Assembly (NCBI RefSeq): GCF_039543825.1
Contig: NZ_BAABKM010000001.1
Coordinates: 124,001-188,000, forward strand
Length of the DNA stretch: 64,000 nt
Reading direction: 5' to 3'
Source of the DNA: Nocardioides conyzicola
GTDB taxonomy: Bacteria; Actinomycetota; Actinomycetes; Propionibacteriales; Nocardioidaceae
Shown here: piece by piece, positions 48,226-55,898 of the stretch
How positions within the stretch are numbered: position 1 is the stretch's first letter
How the letters are laid out: every line of letters begins with the position of its first letter
Notes under the pieces: generated by a model
The model's input: only the letters and a program-made list of their open reading frames with translations
Told to the model about the DNA's origin: nothing
Database searches by the model: none
Made by a program: the position numbers and the translations under genes

Positions 48226-49346
48226 GCCGCCGGCTCCGTGCTCTCGTCGTGACGGTCGTTCACCACCCGGAGGACGCGCGGATCCGGCACCGCCAGATCG
48301 CGGCGCTCCTCGACGCCGGGTGGCAGGTCACCTACGCGGCGCCGTTCTCCGGCTACCCGGCGGCGTCCGCCACCGACCCGGCGCTGACGACGGTCGACCT
48401 CCCCCGCGCCCGCGGCCGCCGCCGGGTCCGCGCCCTGCGCGCCGCCCGCACCCTGCTCCGCACCGAGGGTCCGCGCCACGACGTCGTGCTGCTCCACGAC
48501 CCGGAGCTGCTCCTCGCGACCTGGCGGGTCGACCTGCCGGCCGTCGTCTGGGACGTCCACGAGGACGCGGCCGCCAGCATGGCGATGAAGCCCTGGCTCC
48601 CGTCCGTCCTCGCAGCGCCGGCGGCCCACGCCGTACGACGGCTGGAGCGGCACGCGGAGCGGCGCTTCCACCTGCTCCTCGCCGAGGACCGCTACCAGGA
48701 CCGGTTCCGGCGGCCGCACCCCGTCGTGCCCAACACGACCCGGGTGCCGGCGTCGTTCGTCACGCCTGATGACCCGCGCGTCGTCTACGTCGGGCACCTG
48801 AGCCGCGCGCGTGGCGTGGTCGAGCTCGTCGAGACCGGCGCACTCCTGCACCGGCGCTCCGACGGCCGGCTGCGGGTCCAGCTCGTGGGCCACGCGGACG
48901 CAGAGGCGACGGACCTGCTCGCCGGCGTCCTGCCCGGGGTGGAGTGGCTCGGCTTCCGGCCGTACGCCGAGGCGATGCGACTGCTCTCCGGCGCGACGGC
49001 GGGGCTGTCCCTGCTCCACGACGAGCAGAACTACCGGGTCTCGCGGCCGACCAAGGTGGTCGAGTACGTCGCGCACGGCGTACCCGTCGTGACCACGCCG
49101 CTCCCGGAGGCGACCGACCTGGTGGAGCGGACCGGTGCCGGGGTCGTGGTGCCGTTCGTGGACGGCCGGGCCGATCCCGTCGCCGTCACGGACGCCGTCC
49201 TCGCGCTCGACGCCAACCGCGCCACCCGCCTGCGGATGGGGGCCAGCGGGCACGCCTACGCGCTCGAGCACCTGGACTGGACGCGTCACGCCACCGACTT
49301 CGTCGACCACCTGTCCCGCGCGGCGGGCGCCCAGCTGGTCCCTTGA
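48222..49346 (+). CDS. Family 4 glycosyltransferase
   Basis: The 374-residue GT-B enzyme starts (M)SRRLRALVVTVVHHPEDARI. Donor-side features include VVYVGHLSRARGVVELVE, the GFRPYAEAMRLLSGATAGLS segment and PTKVVEYVAHGVPVVTTPL with the catalytic glutamate. It is not closely similar to the other two family 4 enzymes of the locus. The GTG overlaps the ATPase stop (GTGA), with CAGGAAG upstream. It ends the plus-strand exporter operon. Confidence 0.87.
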   Translation: MSRRLRALVVTVVHHPEDARIRHRQIAALLDAGWQVTYAAPFSGYPAASATDPALTTVDLPRARGRRRVRALRAARTLLRTEGPRHDVVLLHDPELLLATWRVDLPAVVWDVHEDAAASMAMKPWLPSVLAAPAAHAVRRLERHAERRFHLLLAEDRYQDRFRRPHPVVPNTTRVPASFVTPDDPRVVYVGHLSRARGVVELVETGALLHRRSDGRLRVQLVGHADAEATDLLAGVLPGVEWLGFRPYAEAMRLLSGATAGLSLLHDEQNYRVSRPTKVVEYVAHGVPVVTTPLPEATDLVERTGAGVVVPFVDGRADPVAVTDAVLALDANRATRLRMGASGHAYALEHLDWTRHATDFVDHLSRAAGAQLVP

Positions 49347-49353
49347 CGCCGGG

Positions 49354-50364
49354 TCAGTCCGACACGATCGAGGTCAGCTCCGACGGAGCGTGCACCACCA
49401 CGTCGGCGCCCCGCACGTGCTCCAGGCTGCCGCGGATCGCGAACGCGGGCCGGCACGACCGCGCCCTGCTCACGCGCACGACGGACTTGCTGAACACCAT
49501 GGCGTGGTGGACGGCGGCGGTCACCCGCCGCAGCTGGGAGAACACCTGGGTCCTCGCACACGGCGAGCCCCGGGCGTCGAGCTGCACCGCCGAGACCGTC
49601 AGCCGGACCACGGTGCCCTGGGTGCTCACCCGGGACGAGCAGAGCTCCCGCCCGATCGTCGTGGAGTCCCGGCTCCCCCCGACGGCCGAGCAGGTGGTGA
49701 CCTTGTGGTCGCTGGTCAGCTCGAAGGAGCGACGGGCGTGCACCCTGGCGACCGTCGCGATCGGGGTCCACCGCTCCTGGCCGTCCAGCACCCGGGACCG
49801 TGCATCCGTCTCGACCGACCGCGCCCACGAGCTCATCGGCTCGCTCACCGAGAGCGACGAGCCCGCGGCGACGGACCACACGTTGCTCGACCGGTACCCG
49901 TGGGACGACGGCCGCGGTCGGAGGCCGCTGGCGAGGAGGACGCACTCGACCATGCCGGTGCGCGGCACGACGTACACGAAGCGGGGCTTGAAGGTCGCCG
50001 ACGTCCCGCGCCGCAGGTTCTCGGTCGCACTCGCCCTGACCACCTTGCCGTTGTCCGGCGAGCAGATGATCGACGCCGACGCCATCAGCAGGCTGTCGGA
50101 GGTCGACCGCGACTGCCGCGCGATCACCTGCGCGGCGACGTAGCGGCGCTCGCCGGCCCGGGCCCAGAACGTCACGGAGAAGACCCGGACCACCCGACGG
50201 GGGTCGGAGCTGGCGCGGTACGCCGGGACCTGGCGACCCGAGTCGGCACTCGCGTCCCGGACGGCCGACGGCGGCGCGGCCGCAGCGGGCAGCACAGCGG
50301 CCGTCGTCACCAGCAGCCCAGCCGCCGTCACGACGGCAGGCAGCACCCTTGCACCCCACCGCAC
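49354..50364 (-). CDS. Secreted protein of unknown family
   Basis: From the GTG at 50364 the 336-residue protein begins with a basic stretch, a hydrophobic signal segment and an AAA-type cleavage site near residue 32 (VLPAAAAPPS). The mature part is rich in serine, arginine, valine and threonine, looks beta-stranded and has several cysteines. I do not recognise a family. A longer in-frame start exists near 50400. It faces the last glycosyltransferase with a gap of seven bases, so it may be a surface protein associated with the polysaccharide locus, but nothing proves this. Confidence 0.65.
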   Translation of the reverse strand: MRWGARVLPAVVTAAGLLVTTAAVLPAAAAPPSAVRDASADSGRQVPAYRASSDPRRVVRVFSVTFWARAGERRYVAAQVIARQSRSTSDSLLMASASIICSPDNGKVVRASATENLRRGTSATFKPRFVYVVPRTGMVECVLLASGLRPRPSSHGYRSSNVWSVAAGSSLSVSEPMSSWARSVETDARSRVLDGQERWTPIATVARVHARRSFELTSDHKVTTCSAVGGSRDSTTIGRELCSSRVSTQGTVVRLTVSAVQLDARGSPCARTQVFSQLRRVTAAVHHAMVFSKSVVRVSRARSCRPAFAIRGSLEHVRGADVVVHAPSELTSIVSD

Positions 50365-50543
50365 CCTTGCGCACCCTTCGTCACACCCGCCGCCCACGGT
50401 AGACACCGGTTGTTCCGCTGTCAGACGAAGGCGCGAAATGCCCCGTTCACCGCCGGGCCGGCTGGGCGACGAGAGCATGAACGTCGGACGAACTCGTCCG
50501 GCCAGGCGTTTCGGCAGGCTCCCCGACGGCGCACTGTGAGGTC

Positions 50544-51764
50544 GTGACAGCCGCAACCCTCATCCTCGTCCTGGTCATCGTGACCGCCCTGGCGTTCGAC
50601 TTCACCAACGGCTTCCACGACACCGGCAACGCGATGGCCACCTCGATCGCCACCGGTGCCCTGCGACCCAAGATCGCCGTCGCCCTCTCCGCCGTGCTCA
50701 ACCTCGTCGGCGCCTTCCTCTCGGTCGAGGTCGCGCTGACCGTCACGAACTCGGTGATCAAGATCCAGGACTCGTCAGGTGCTCCCAAGTCGGACCTCAC
50801 GTCCGACGGCGGGTACGCCCTCCTGCTGATCATCCTGGCCGGGCTCGTCGGCGGGATCGTGTGGAACCTCGCGACCTGGGTCATCGGCCTCCCGTCGTCC
50901 TCCTCGCACGCGCTCTTCGGCGGCCTCATCGGCAGCGCCATCGCCGCCCTCGGCATGAGCGGGGTGAACTGGAACGGCGACGGCAGCAAGCTGGACGGCG
51001 TCATCGGCAAGGTGCTCCTCCCGGCGGTCGCCTCACCGGTGATCGCCGGCGTCGTCGCCGCGGTCGGCACCTGGCTCATCTTCCGGGTGGTCGCGGGTGT
51101 CGCCGAGCGGTTCACCGAGACCGGCTTCCGCTGGGGCCAGGTCGGCAGCGCGTCCCTGGTCTCGCTCGCCCACGGCACCAACGACGCCCAGAAGACCATG
51201 GGCGTCATCACCCTCGCCCTGATCGCCGGCGGCGAGTGGAGCGACACCGGCTCGGTGCCCTTCTGGGTCAAGCTCAGCTGCGCTCTGGCGATCTCGGCCG
51301 GGACGTACGTCGGCGGGTGGCGGGTCATGCGCACCCTCGGCAAGGGCCTGGTCGAGCTGCGGTCGCCCCAGGGCATGGCGGCCGAGAGCTCGTCGGCCGC
51401 CGTCATCCTGGTCTCCAGCCACTTCGGGTTCGCGCTGTCGACCACCCAGGTCGTGACCGGGTCGATCATCGGGAGCGGCGTCGGCAAGCCCGGCGCCCAG
51501 GTCCGCTGGGCCGTCGCCGGACGGATGGTCGTCGGGTGGCTGTTCACCCTCCCGGCCGCCGGCCTCGTGGGCGCGGCGATGTGGTGGCTCGGCGACCTCC
51601 TGGGCGGGTACGCCGGCCCGATCGCGATCGTCGCCATCCTGCTCGCGACCTCCGGGTTCCTCTACTTCCGATCGACGCTCCAACCGGTGTCGGCCGACAA
51701 CGTCAACGACGAATGGACGGGTACGCCGAAGGCGGCCCGGTCCAAGGAAGGCGCGCCAGCATGA
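50544..51764 (+). CDS. PiT-family inorganic phosphate transporter
   Basis: The 406-residue transporter has the two PiT repeats: FDFTNGFHDTGNAMAT at the start and LAHGTNDAQKTMG in the middle, each with the conserved GxxDxxN/GTNDA signature, and about ten helices. It imports metal phosphate using the proton gradient. The next gene starts within its stop codon (ATGA). The order PiT, small membrane protein, DUF3349 is the same as in mycobacteria (from memory). Confidence 0.95.
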   Translation: MTAATLILVLVIVTALAFDFTNGFHDTGNAMATSIATGALRPKIAVALSAVLNLVGAFLSVEVALTVTNSVIKIQDSSGAPKSDLTSDGGYALLLIILAGLVGGIVWNLATWVIGLPSSSSHALFGGLIGSAIAALGMSGVNWNGDGSKLDGVIGKVLLPAVASPVIAGVVAAVGTWLIFRVVAGVAERFTETGFRWGQVGSASLVSLAHGTNDAQKTMGVITLALIAGGEWSDTGSVPFWVKLSCALAISAGTYVGGWRVMRTLGKGLVELRSPQGMAAESSSAAVILVSSHFGFALSTTQVVTGSIIGSGVGKPGAQVRWAVAGRMVVGWLFTLPAAGLVGAAMWWLGDLLGGYAGPIAIVAILLATSGFLYFRSTLQPVSADNVNDEWTGTPKAARSKEGAPA

Positions 51765-52066
51765 TGGACAACCTCCAGTACGCGTTCGACGGAGCGTGGC
51801 GAGTCCTGCTCGTCGGCCTGGTCTTCGGCGCCGGTCTCCCACTGGTCTTCGCCCTCGGGATCCGCTCCTTCGCCTGGGGCGCCGGCGGCACGGCCGAGGT
51901 CAGCGGCGCGGCGGGCAACCCGGTCGGCAAGCTGCTCGCCGGCCTGTGCCTCGCCGTGGTGCTCGCCGGCGTGGCGCTCGGCATCACCATCATCGCGGCC
52001 ACCGGCTTCGGCAAGGAAGTCTCGTTCGAGCACGGCTACCCCACGATCGTGGCGAAGGAGGGCTGA
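51761..52066 (+). CDS. Small membrane protein of the PiT operon
   Basis: The 101-residue protein has two hydrophobic helices (about 15-40 and 58-82) joined by a glycine- and alanine-rich loop, with an acidic and lysine-containing tail. No function is known. Conserved linkage to the phosphate transporter suggests an accessory subunit. Two adjacent ATGs exist; the first overlaps the PiT stop. Confidence 0.8.
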   Translation: MMDNLQYAFDGAWRVLLVGLVFGAGLPLVFALGIRSFAWGAGGTAEVSGAAGNPVGKLLAGLCLAVVLAGVALGITIIAATGFGKEVSFEHGYPTIVAKEG

Positions 52067-52067
52067 G

Positions 52068-52361
52068 ATGACTTCCGACCCGTCAGGGCGCTGGCGAGGC
52101 ATCCTCGACTGGCTCCGCGAGGGCTACCCCGCCGGCGTACCGCCCAAGGACTACATCCCCCTGCTGGCGCTGCTGCGGCGACGGCTGTCCGAGGACGAGG
52201 TGCGCGCGATCGCGGGCGAGATCGCGAGCGCCGACGGTGCCGACACCGCCGACATCGCCGTCCACATCACCAAGATCACCGACGCGCTGCCCAGCCCCGA
52301 GGACATCGCCCGGGTCGAGGCCCGGCTCACCGAGCAGCACGGCTGGCCGGAGGGCGCGTAG
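52068..52361 (+). CDS. DUF3349 family protein
   Basis: The 97-residue acidic protein has the DUF3349 features: LDWLREGYPAGVPPKDYIPLLALLRRRLSEDEV and a helical C-terminal half ending in EQHGWPEGA. It is entirely soluble. Function is unknown. It follows the small membrane gene by one base and ends the PiT operon. Confidence 0.88.
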   Translation: MTSDPSGRWRGILDWLREGYPAGVPPKDYIPLLALLRRRLSEDEVRAIAGEIASADGADTADIAVHITKITDALPSPEDIARVEARLTEQHGWPEGA

Positions 52362-52368
52362 CCGCACC

Positions 52369-52386
52369 CCACCCCGCTTCGGGTGG
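52369..52386 (+). promoter_or_regulatory. Repeat element A and promoter of the DHA2 transporter
   Basis: CCACCC-N6-GGGTGG, a perfect inverted repeat. It is immediately followed by a -35-like TTGCAC and, 22 bases after the element, the -10-like TAGCGT (52409-52414). Confidence 0.7.
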
Positions 52387-52457
52387 TTGCACCGGACCAA
52401 GGCCGCCCTAGCGTGGTCACGACCGTAGGTGCGGCGCGGGTCGCGAGGTGGTGCAGC

Positions 52458-54056
52458 GTGAGCAAGCAGCGGGACGTCGACCCGGTCGAGATGTCCGCCG
52501 GCGACACGCGGCTGGCGATCCTGCTCGCGATGGCGATGTTCGTGCTGGTCGTGGACACCTCGCTGATGAACGTGTCGATCAGCGCCGTGGTCCGCGACCT
52601 GGACACGACCGTCAGCGGAGTGCAGTCGGCGATCGCCCTCGAGGCCCTGGTCTCGGCGGCGTTCATCCTGATCGGGAGCAAGGTCGGCGACCTGATCGGC
52701 CGCAGGCGCGCGTACGTCCTGGGACTCCTCGGCTACGCGACCGGGGCGGTCGCCATGACGCTGGCGCGGGACCTCACCGCGATCATCGTCTTCTGGGCCG
52801 TCATCGGCGGGCTCGGCGCCTCCCTGCTGCTGCCGGCGATGCAGTCGCTGGTGCACGGGAACTTCACAGGCGCGGCGCAGCGTCGTGCCTACGCCCTGGT
52901 GGGCGCCGCCGCCGCGATCGCCGCGGCCGTGGGGCCTCTGCTGGGAGGGTTCATCACGACGTACCTCTCCTGGCGGGTCGCGTTCGGAATGGAGGTGGTG
53001 ATCATCGCCGTCGTCCTGTCCGGGATCCGCCTGGTCCACGACGCGCCGTACACCGGTCCGCGGACCGTCGACCCGGTCGGCGCCCTGCTCTCCGTCCTGG
53101 CGATGGGCGGGCTCGTGCTCAGCATCCTCGTGTGGCAGGAGGGCGGCGAGTTCGTCCTCCTGCTGATGGCGGTCGGCGCGGTCGCCCTGGGGTCTCTGGT
53201 CATGTGGCTCCGGAGCCGCAAGCGGGCCGGCCGCCCCGCACTCGTGGACCCAGATCTGTTCGCGATCCCGACGTTCCGACTGGGCATCTCGCAGCAGATG
53301 CTGCAGCAGATCGCCCTCGGCGGCGCGATGATCGCACTCCCCATCTACCTCCAGATGGTGCTGGAGTACGACGCGATGCAGGCCGGCCTCTCGCTGGCCC
53401 CTCTGTCGCTCAGCATGTTCGCGGTCGCTGTGGTCGCGGGGCGTGCCGCCGGCGATCGCCGCGCGAGCGGGATCGTCCGGGTCGGATTCCTCCTGCTGGC
53501 GGTGGGGATGGCAGCCCTGCTGCCGATCGTGCCGCGCGCCGACTCCGGGTGGGCGCTCGTCGTACCCCTCGTCGTGGCCGGCTGCGGTCTCGGCCTGCTC
53601 GTGTCGCAGCTGAACAACTACACACTGGGACCGATCTCGGAGGAGCGCGTCAGCGAGGCCGCTGGCATCAACTCCGCCGCAGGGTCGTTCGGGCTCTCCT
53701 TCGGCCTGGCCTTCGCCGGCGCGATCATGCTGGCCGCTCTCTCCGTGACGTTCACCGCCAAGGCCGAGGGCAGCTCGGTCCTTCCGCCCGACGACCAGCA
53801 ACGGATCGCCGACACGCTCCAGGACGACGCGGAGCTGATGAGCAACACCCACCTGGAGACCCTGCTCGCCGACCAACCCCCGGACGTCCAGGACGAGGTC
53901 CTCCGGATCAACACCGAGGCGCGCCCGCTGGCCCTCCAGGTGGCGCTGACGGTGCCGATCCTGGCGGCTCTCGCCGGTCTGGTCAGCTCGTTCCGCGCGG
54001 TCCGGCTGCCCGAGCCCGAGTCGAAGGCCGCCCCGGGTGGGGCGGCCTTCGGTTGA
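52458..54056 (+). CDS. MFS transporter, DHA2 (EmrB/QacA) type, 14 TM
   Basis: The 532-residue protein has about fourteen helices. MFVLVVDTSLMNVSISAVVRDL is the DHA2 helix 1 with motif D1, and GSKVGDLIGRRRAYVLG is motif A. A soluble loop between the last two helices contains SVLPPDDQQRIADTLQDD. The GTG at 52458 places helix 1 about 20 residues in. Members export drugs or metabolites; the substrate here is unknown. It is the first unit of the proposed regulon. Confidence 0.88.
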   Translation: MSKQRDVDPVEMSAGDTRLAILLAMAMFVLVVDTSLMNVSISAVVRDLDTTVSGVQSAIALEALVSAAFILIGSKVGDLIGRRRAYVLGLLGYATGAVAMTLARDLTAIIVFWAVIGGLGASLLLPAMQSLVHGNFTGAAQRRAYALVGAAAAIAAAVGPLLGGFITTYLSWRVAFGMEVVIIAVVLSGIRLVHDAPYTGPRTVDPVGALLSVLAMGGLVLSILVWQEGGEFVLLLMAVGAVALGSLVMWLRSRKRAGRPALVDPDLFAIPTFRLGISQQMLQQIALGGAMIALPIYLQMVLEYDAMQAGLSLAPLSLSMFAVAVVAGRAAGDRRASGIVRVGFLLLAVGMAALLPIVPRADSGWALVVPLVVAGCGLGLLVSQLNNYTLGPISEERVSEAAGINSAAGSFGLSFGLAFAGAIMLAALSVTFTAKAEGSSVLPPDDQQRIADTLQDDAELMSNTHLETLLADQPPDVQDEVLRINTEARPLALQVALTVPILAALAGLVSSFRAVRLPEPESKAAPGGAAFG

Positions 54057-54085
54057 CGTCGTCGGCGGCGGACACCGCAGGACTT

Positions 54086-54103
54086 CCACCCTGGTCGGGG
54101 TGG
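54086..54103 (+). promoter_or_regulatory. Repeat element B upstream of the DUF7144 gene
   Basis: CCACCC-N6-GGGTGG, a perfect inverted repeat. The -10-like CACGCT (54126-54131) starts 22 bases after it. Confidence 0.65.
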
Positions 54104-54158
54104 GGCGCACCGGCCGGGCCGCCGCCACGCTCACGCTCACGGCACCGTGGGAGGCAAC

Positions 54159-54629
54159 ATGGGCGCTCAGGTCGGCTCCGACGTCGACGGCTCGGCACCT
54201 GGCGTGTTCGCGGCGGCCACGGCGACGTTCGCCGCGTTCCTGCTGATGATCGCGTCGCTGTTCGACATCCTCCAGGGACTGTCGGCCGTCGCCGACGACG
54301 AGTTGTTCACGCCCGGCAAGCAATACCTGTACGAGATCGACCTGACGGTGTGGGGCTGGGTCCACCTCGGGATCGGCGCCGCCGGCGTCGTCGTCGCTGT
54401 TGGGATCTTGCGGCGCACGACGTGGGCCCAGGTCGCGGGTCTTGGCGCCGCGACCATCGGGATCCTGACCAACTTCGTGTTCCTGCCGGTGTATCCCGTG
54501 TGGAGCGCGTTCATCATCGGCTTCGACGTCCTCGTCGTCTGGGCCCTGTGCGTGCAGCTCCAGCTGCCGTCCTACCCGGACCGCCGGCCCCGACCGGTCG
54601 CCGCACTGCGGACGCATCAGGAGCGGTAG
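54159..54629 (+). CDS. DUF7144-like four-helix membrane protein
   Basis: The 156-residue protein has four hydrophobic helices. After the first comes the loop ELFTPGKQYLYEIDLTVWGWVHL, and a later helix has AATIGILTNFVFLPVYPVWS. This pattern matches a family of actinobacterial membrane proteins now called DUF7144, as I recall. The ATG at 54159 has GGGAGG just upstream. The function is unknown. It has its own element-B promoter. Confidence 0.8.
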   Translation: MGAQVGSDVDGSAPGVFAAATATFAAFLLMIASLFDILQGLSAVADDELFTPGKQYLYEIDLTVWGWVHLGIGAAGVVVAVGILRRTTWAQVAGLGAATIGILTNFVFLPVYPVWSAFIIGFDVLVVWALCVQLQLPSYPDRRPRPVAALRTHQER

Positions 54630-54635
54630 CGCTAT

Positions 54636-54653
54636 CTACCCCGTCCAGGGTGG
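54636..54653 (+). promoter_or_regulatory. Repeat element C upstream of the SHOCT/DUF6325 operon
   Basis: CTACCC-N6-GGGTGG, one mismatch from symmetry. The -10-like GACGAT (54677-54682) starts 23 bases later. Confidence 0.65.
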
Positions 54654-54751
54654 TGCCCGACCACCCGAGTCCTTCCGACGATGGTGCACGAACCCAACAG
54701 CAGGCGCCGGTCGAGGACGACCACGCGCAGCAACTCGGCAGGAGGCACAGC

Positions 54752-55144
54752 GTGGTCACCGTGTGGGAGTACAGCCCGGGAGACGTCTTCCTCTCCATGC
54801 TCTGGTTCTTCTTGTTCTTCATCTGGATCTGGCTGCTGATCTCGGTCTTCGCCGACGTCTTCCGCAGCGATGACCTCTCCGGCTGGAGCAAGGCCCTGTG
54901 GACGATCTTCGTCATCGTGCTCCCGTACCTCGGGGTGTTCGTCTACCTCGTCGCCCGAGGCAAGAAGATGGGGCAGCACGCCGTTCGGGATGCGTCGATG
55001 CAGGAGCAGCAGCGACGCGACTACATCCAGAGCGTCGCCGGCACCAGCACGGCCGCGGAGATCGAGCGCCTCGCCGAGCTGCAGCGCAGCGGCACCATCT
55101 CCGATGCCGAGTTCCAACAGGCGAAGGCCAAGCTGCTCGCATGA
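54752..55144 (+). CDS. Membrane protein with PLDc_N and SHOCT domains
   Basis: The 130-residue protein has two N-terminal helices of the phospholipase-D N-terminal type (PLDc_N: WFFLFFIWIWLLISVFADVFRSDDLSGW; VLPYLGVFVYLVARGKKM). A C-terminal SHOCT motif follows (EIERLAELQRSGTISDAEFQQAKAKLL). SHOCT domains are short helical modules of unclear role, often involved in oligomerisation. The GTG has GGAGG six bases upstream. It is the first gene of a three-gene operon. Confidence 0.85.
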   Translation: MVTVWEYSPGDVFLSMLWFFLFFIWIWLLISVFADVFRSDDLSGWSKALWTIFVIVLPYLGVFVYLVARGKKMGQHAVRDASMQEQQRRDYIQSVAGTSTAAEIERLAELQRSGTISDAEFQQAKAKLLA

Positions 55145-55170
55145 CCGCCGACGACGGATGAGGTCGCGCC

Positions 55171-55668
55171 ATGGCACGGGGAGCCAGCGGCGGCGAACGT
55201 GGCCGCCCCGAACGCTTCGTCCCCGACCTGGACCTCGTCGAGTACGTCGTCATCAACCTGCCCGACCTGGGATCGTCACTGACGGTCGCCCAGGCCCTGC
55301 GGAGCCTGGTGGAGACGTCGAGGATCAGGATCCTGGACCTGGTCGGCGTGGTCACGGACGCCGAGGGGCGGTACACGGTCGCGGAGCCGGAGCTGGTCGC
55401 GGCACTGGCCGACCTGCGGAGCGTGGACGGCGAGGTCGGCGGCCTGCTCAGCGACGACGACATCGCGCTGGCGTGCCGGGCGCTGCGGGCGGGCTCCTCG
55501 GCGCTCATCCTGGTCGCAGAGGACCTCTGGGCCCAGGAGCTCGCGGACGCGGCCCGATCCGGCGGCGGACAGATCGTCGGCGGCGAGCGGATCCCGCGAC
55601 ACCGCCTCGAGCAGGCTCGCCACGCCCGACAGAGCGGCCCTGCAGGACCTGGGGGTGAGCCGACGTGA
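55171..55668 (+). CDS. DUF6325 family protein, copy 1
   Basis: The 165-residue soluble protein contains VEYVVINLPD, then RIRILDLVGVVTDAEGRYTV, then LLSDDDIALACRALRAGSSALILVAEDLWA and GGQIVGGERIPRHRL. These same blocks occur in the gene at 58963, so the two are paralogs. The family is recognised as DUF6325 by pattern; function unknown. The fold may resemble DUF1269 envelope-integrity proteins. It has an N-terminal extension of about 20 basic residues. The next gene starts in its stop codon. Confidence 0.78.
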   Translation: MARGASGGERGRPERFVPDLDLVEYVVINLPDLGSSLTVAQALRSLVETSRIRILDLVGVVTDAEGRYTVAEPELVAALADLRSVDGEVGGLLSDDDIALACRALRAGSSALILVAEDLWAQELADAARSGGGQIVGGERIPRHRLEQARHARQSGPAGPGGEPT

Positions 55669-55898
55669 GGCGCGTCCCTGGTCTGCGACACGACCACCTC
55701 GGGGTGCTCCGTACCCGGCCCCCGCTGGATCCGATGGTCGACTCGCCTGCCGACCCCCCGGCGCAGCGCACCGCGGACGTGGTCCGTCGGCTCCTCCGTC
55801 TGGTCGACGCGGGGCTGCTCTCGGAGGAGGAGTTCGAGGTCCAGGTCCTGAGGAGCTGCCGCGCCTCGGCCGCCGGCCCGGCCCCGTGGCGCAGCTAG
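55665..55898 (+). CDS. Small SHOCT-like protein
   Basis: The 77-residue protein has a basic N terminus and a C-terminal SHOCT-like helix pair (DVVRRLLRLVDAGLLSEEEFEVQ). The GTG overlaps the previous stop (GTGA). Its end overlaps the converging regulator gene by four bases. It is the third SHOCT-type protein of the cluster. Confidence 0.7.
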   Translation: MRRVPGLRHDHLGVLRTRPPLDPMVDSPADPPAQRTADVVRRLLRLVDAGLLSEEEFEVQVLRSCRASAAGPAPWRS

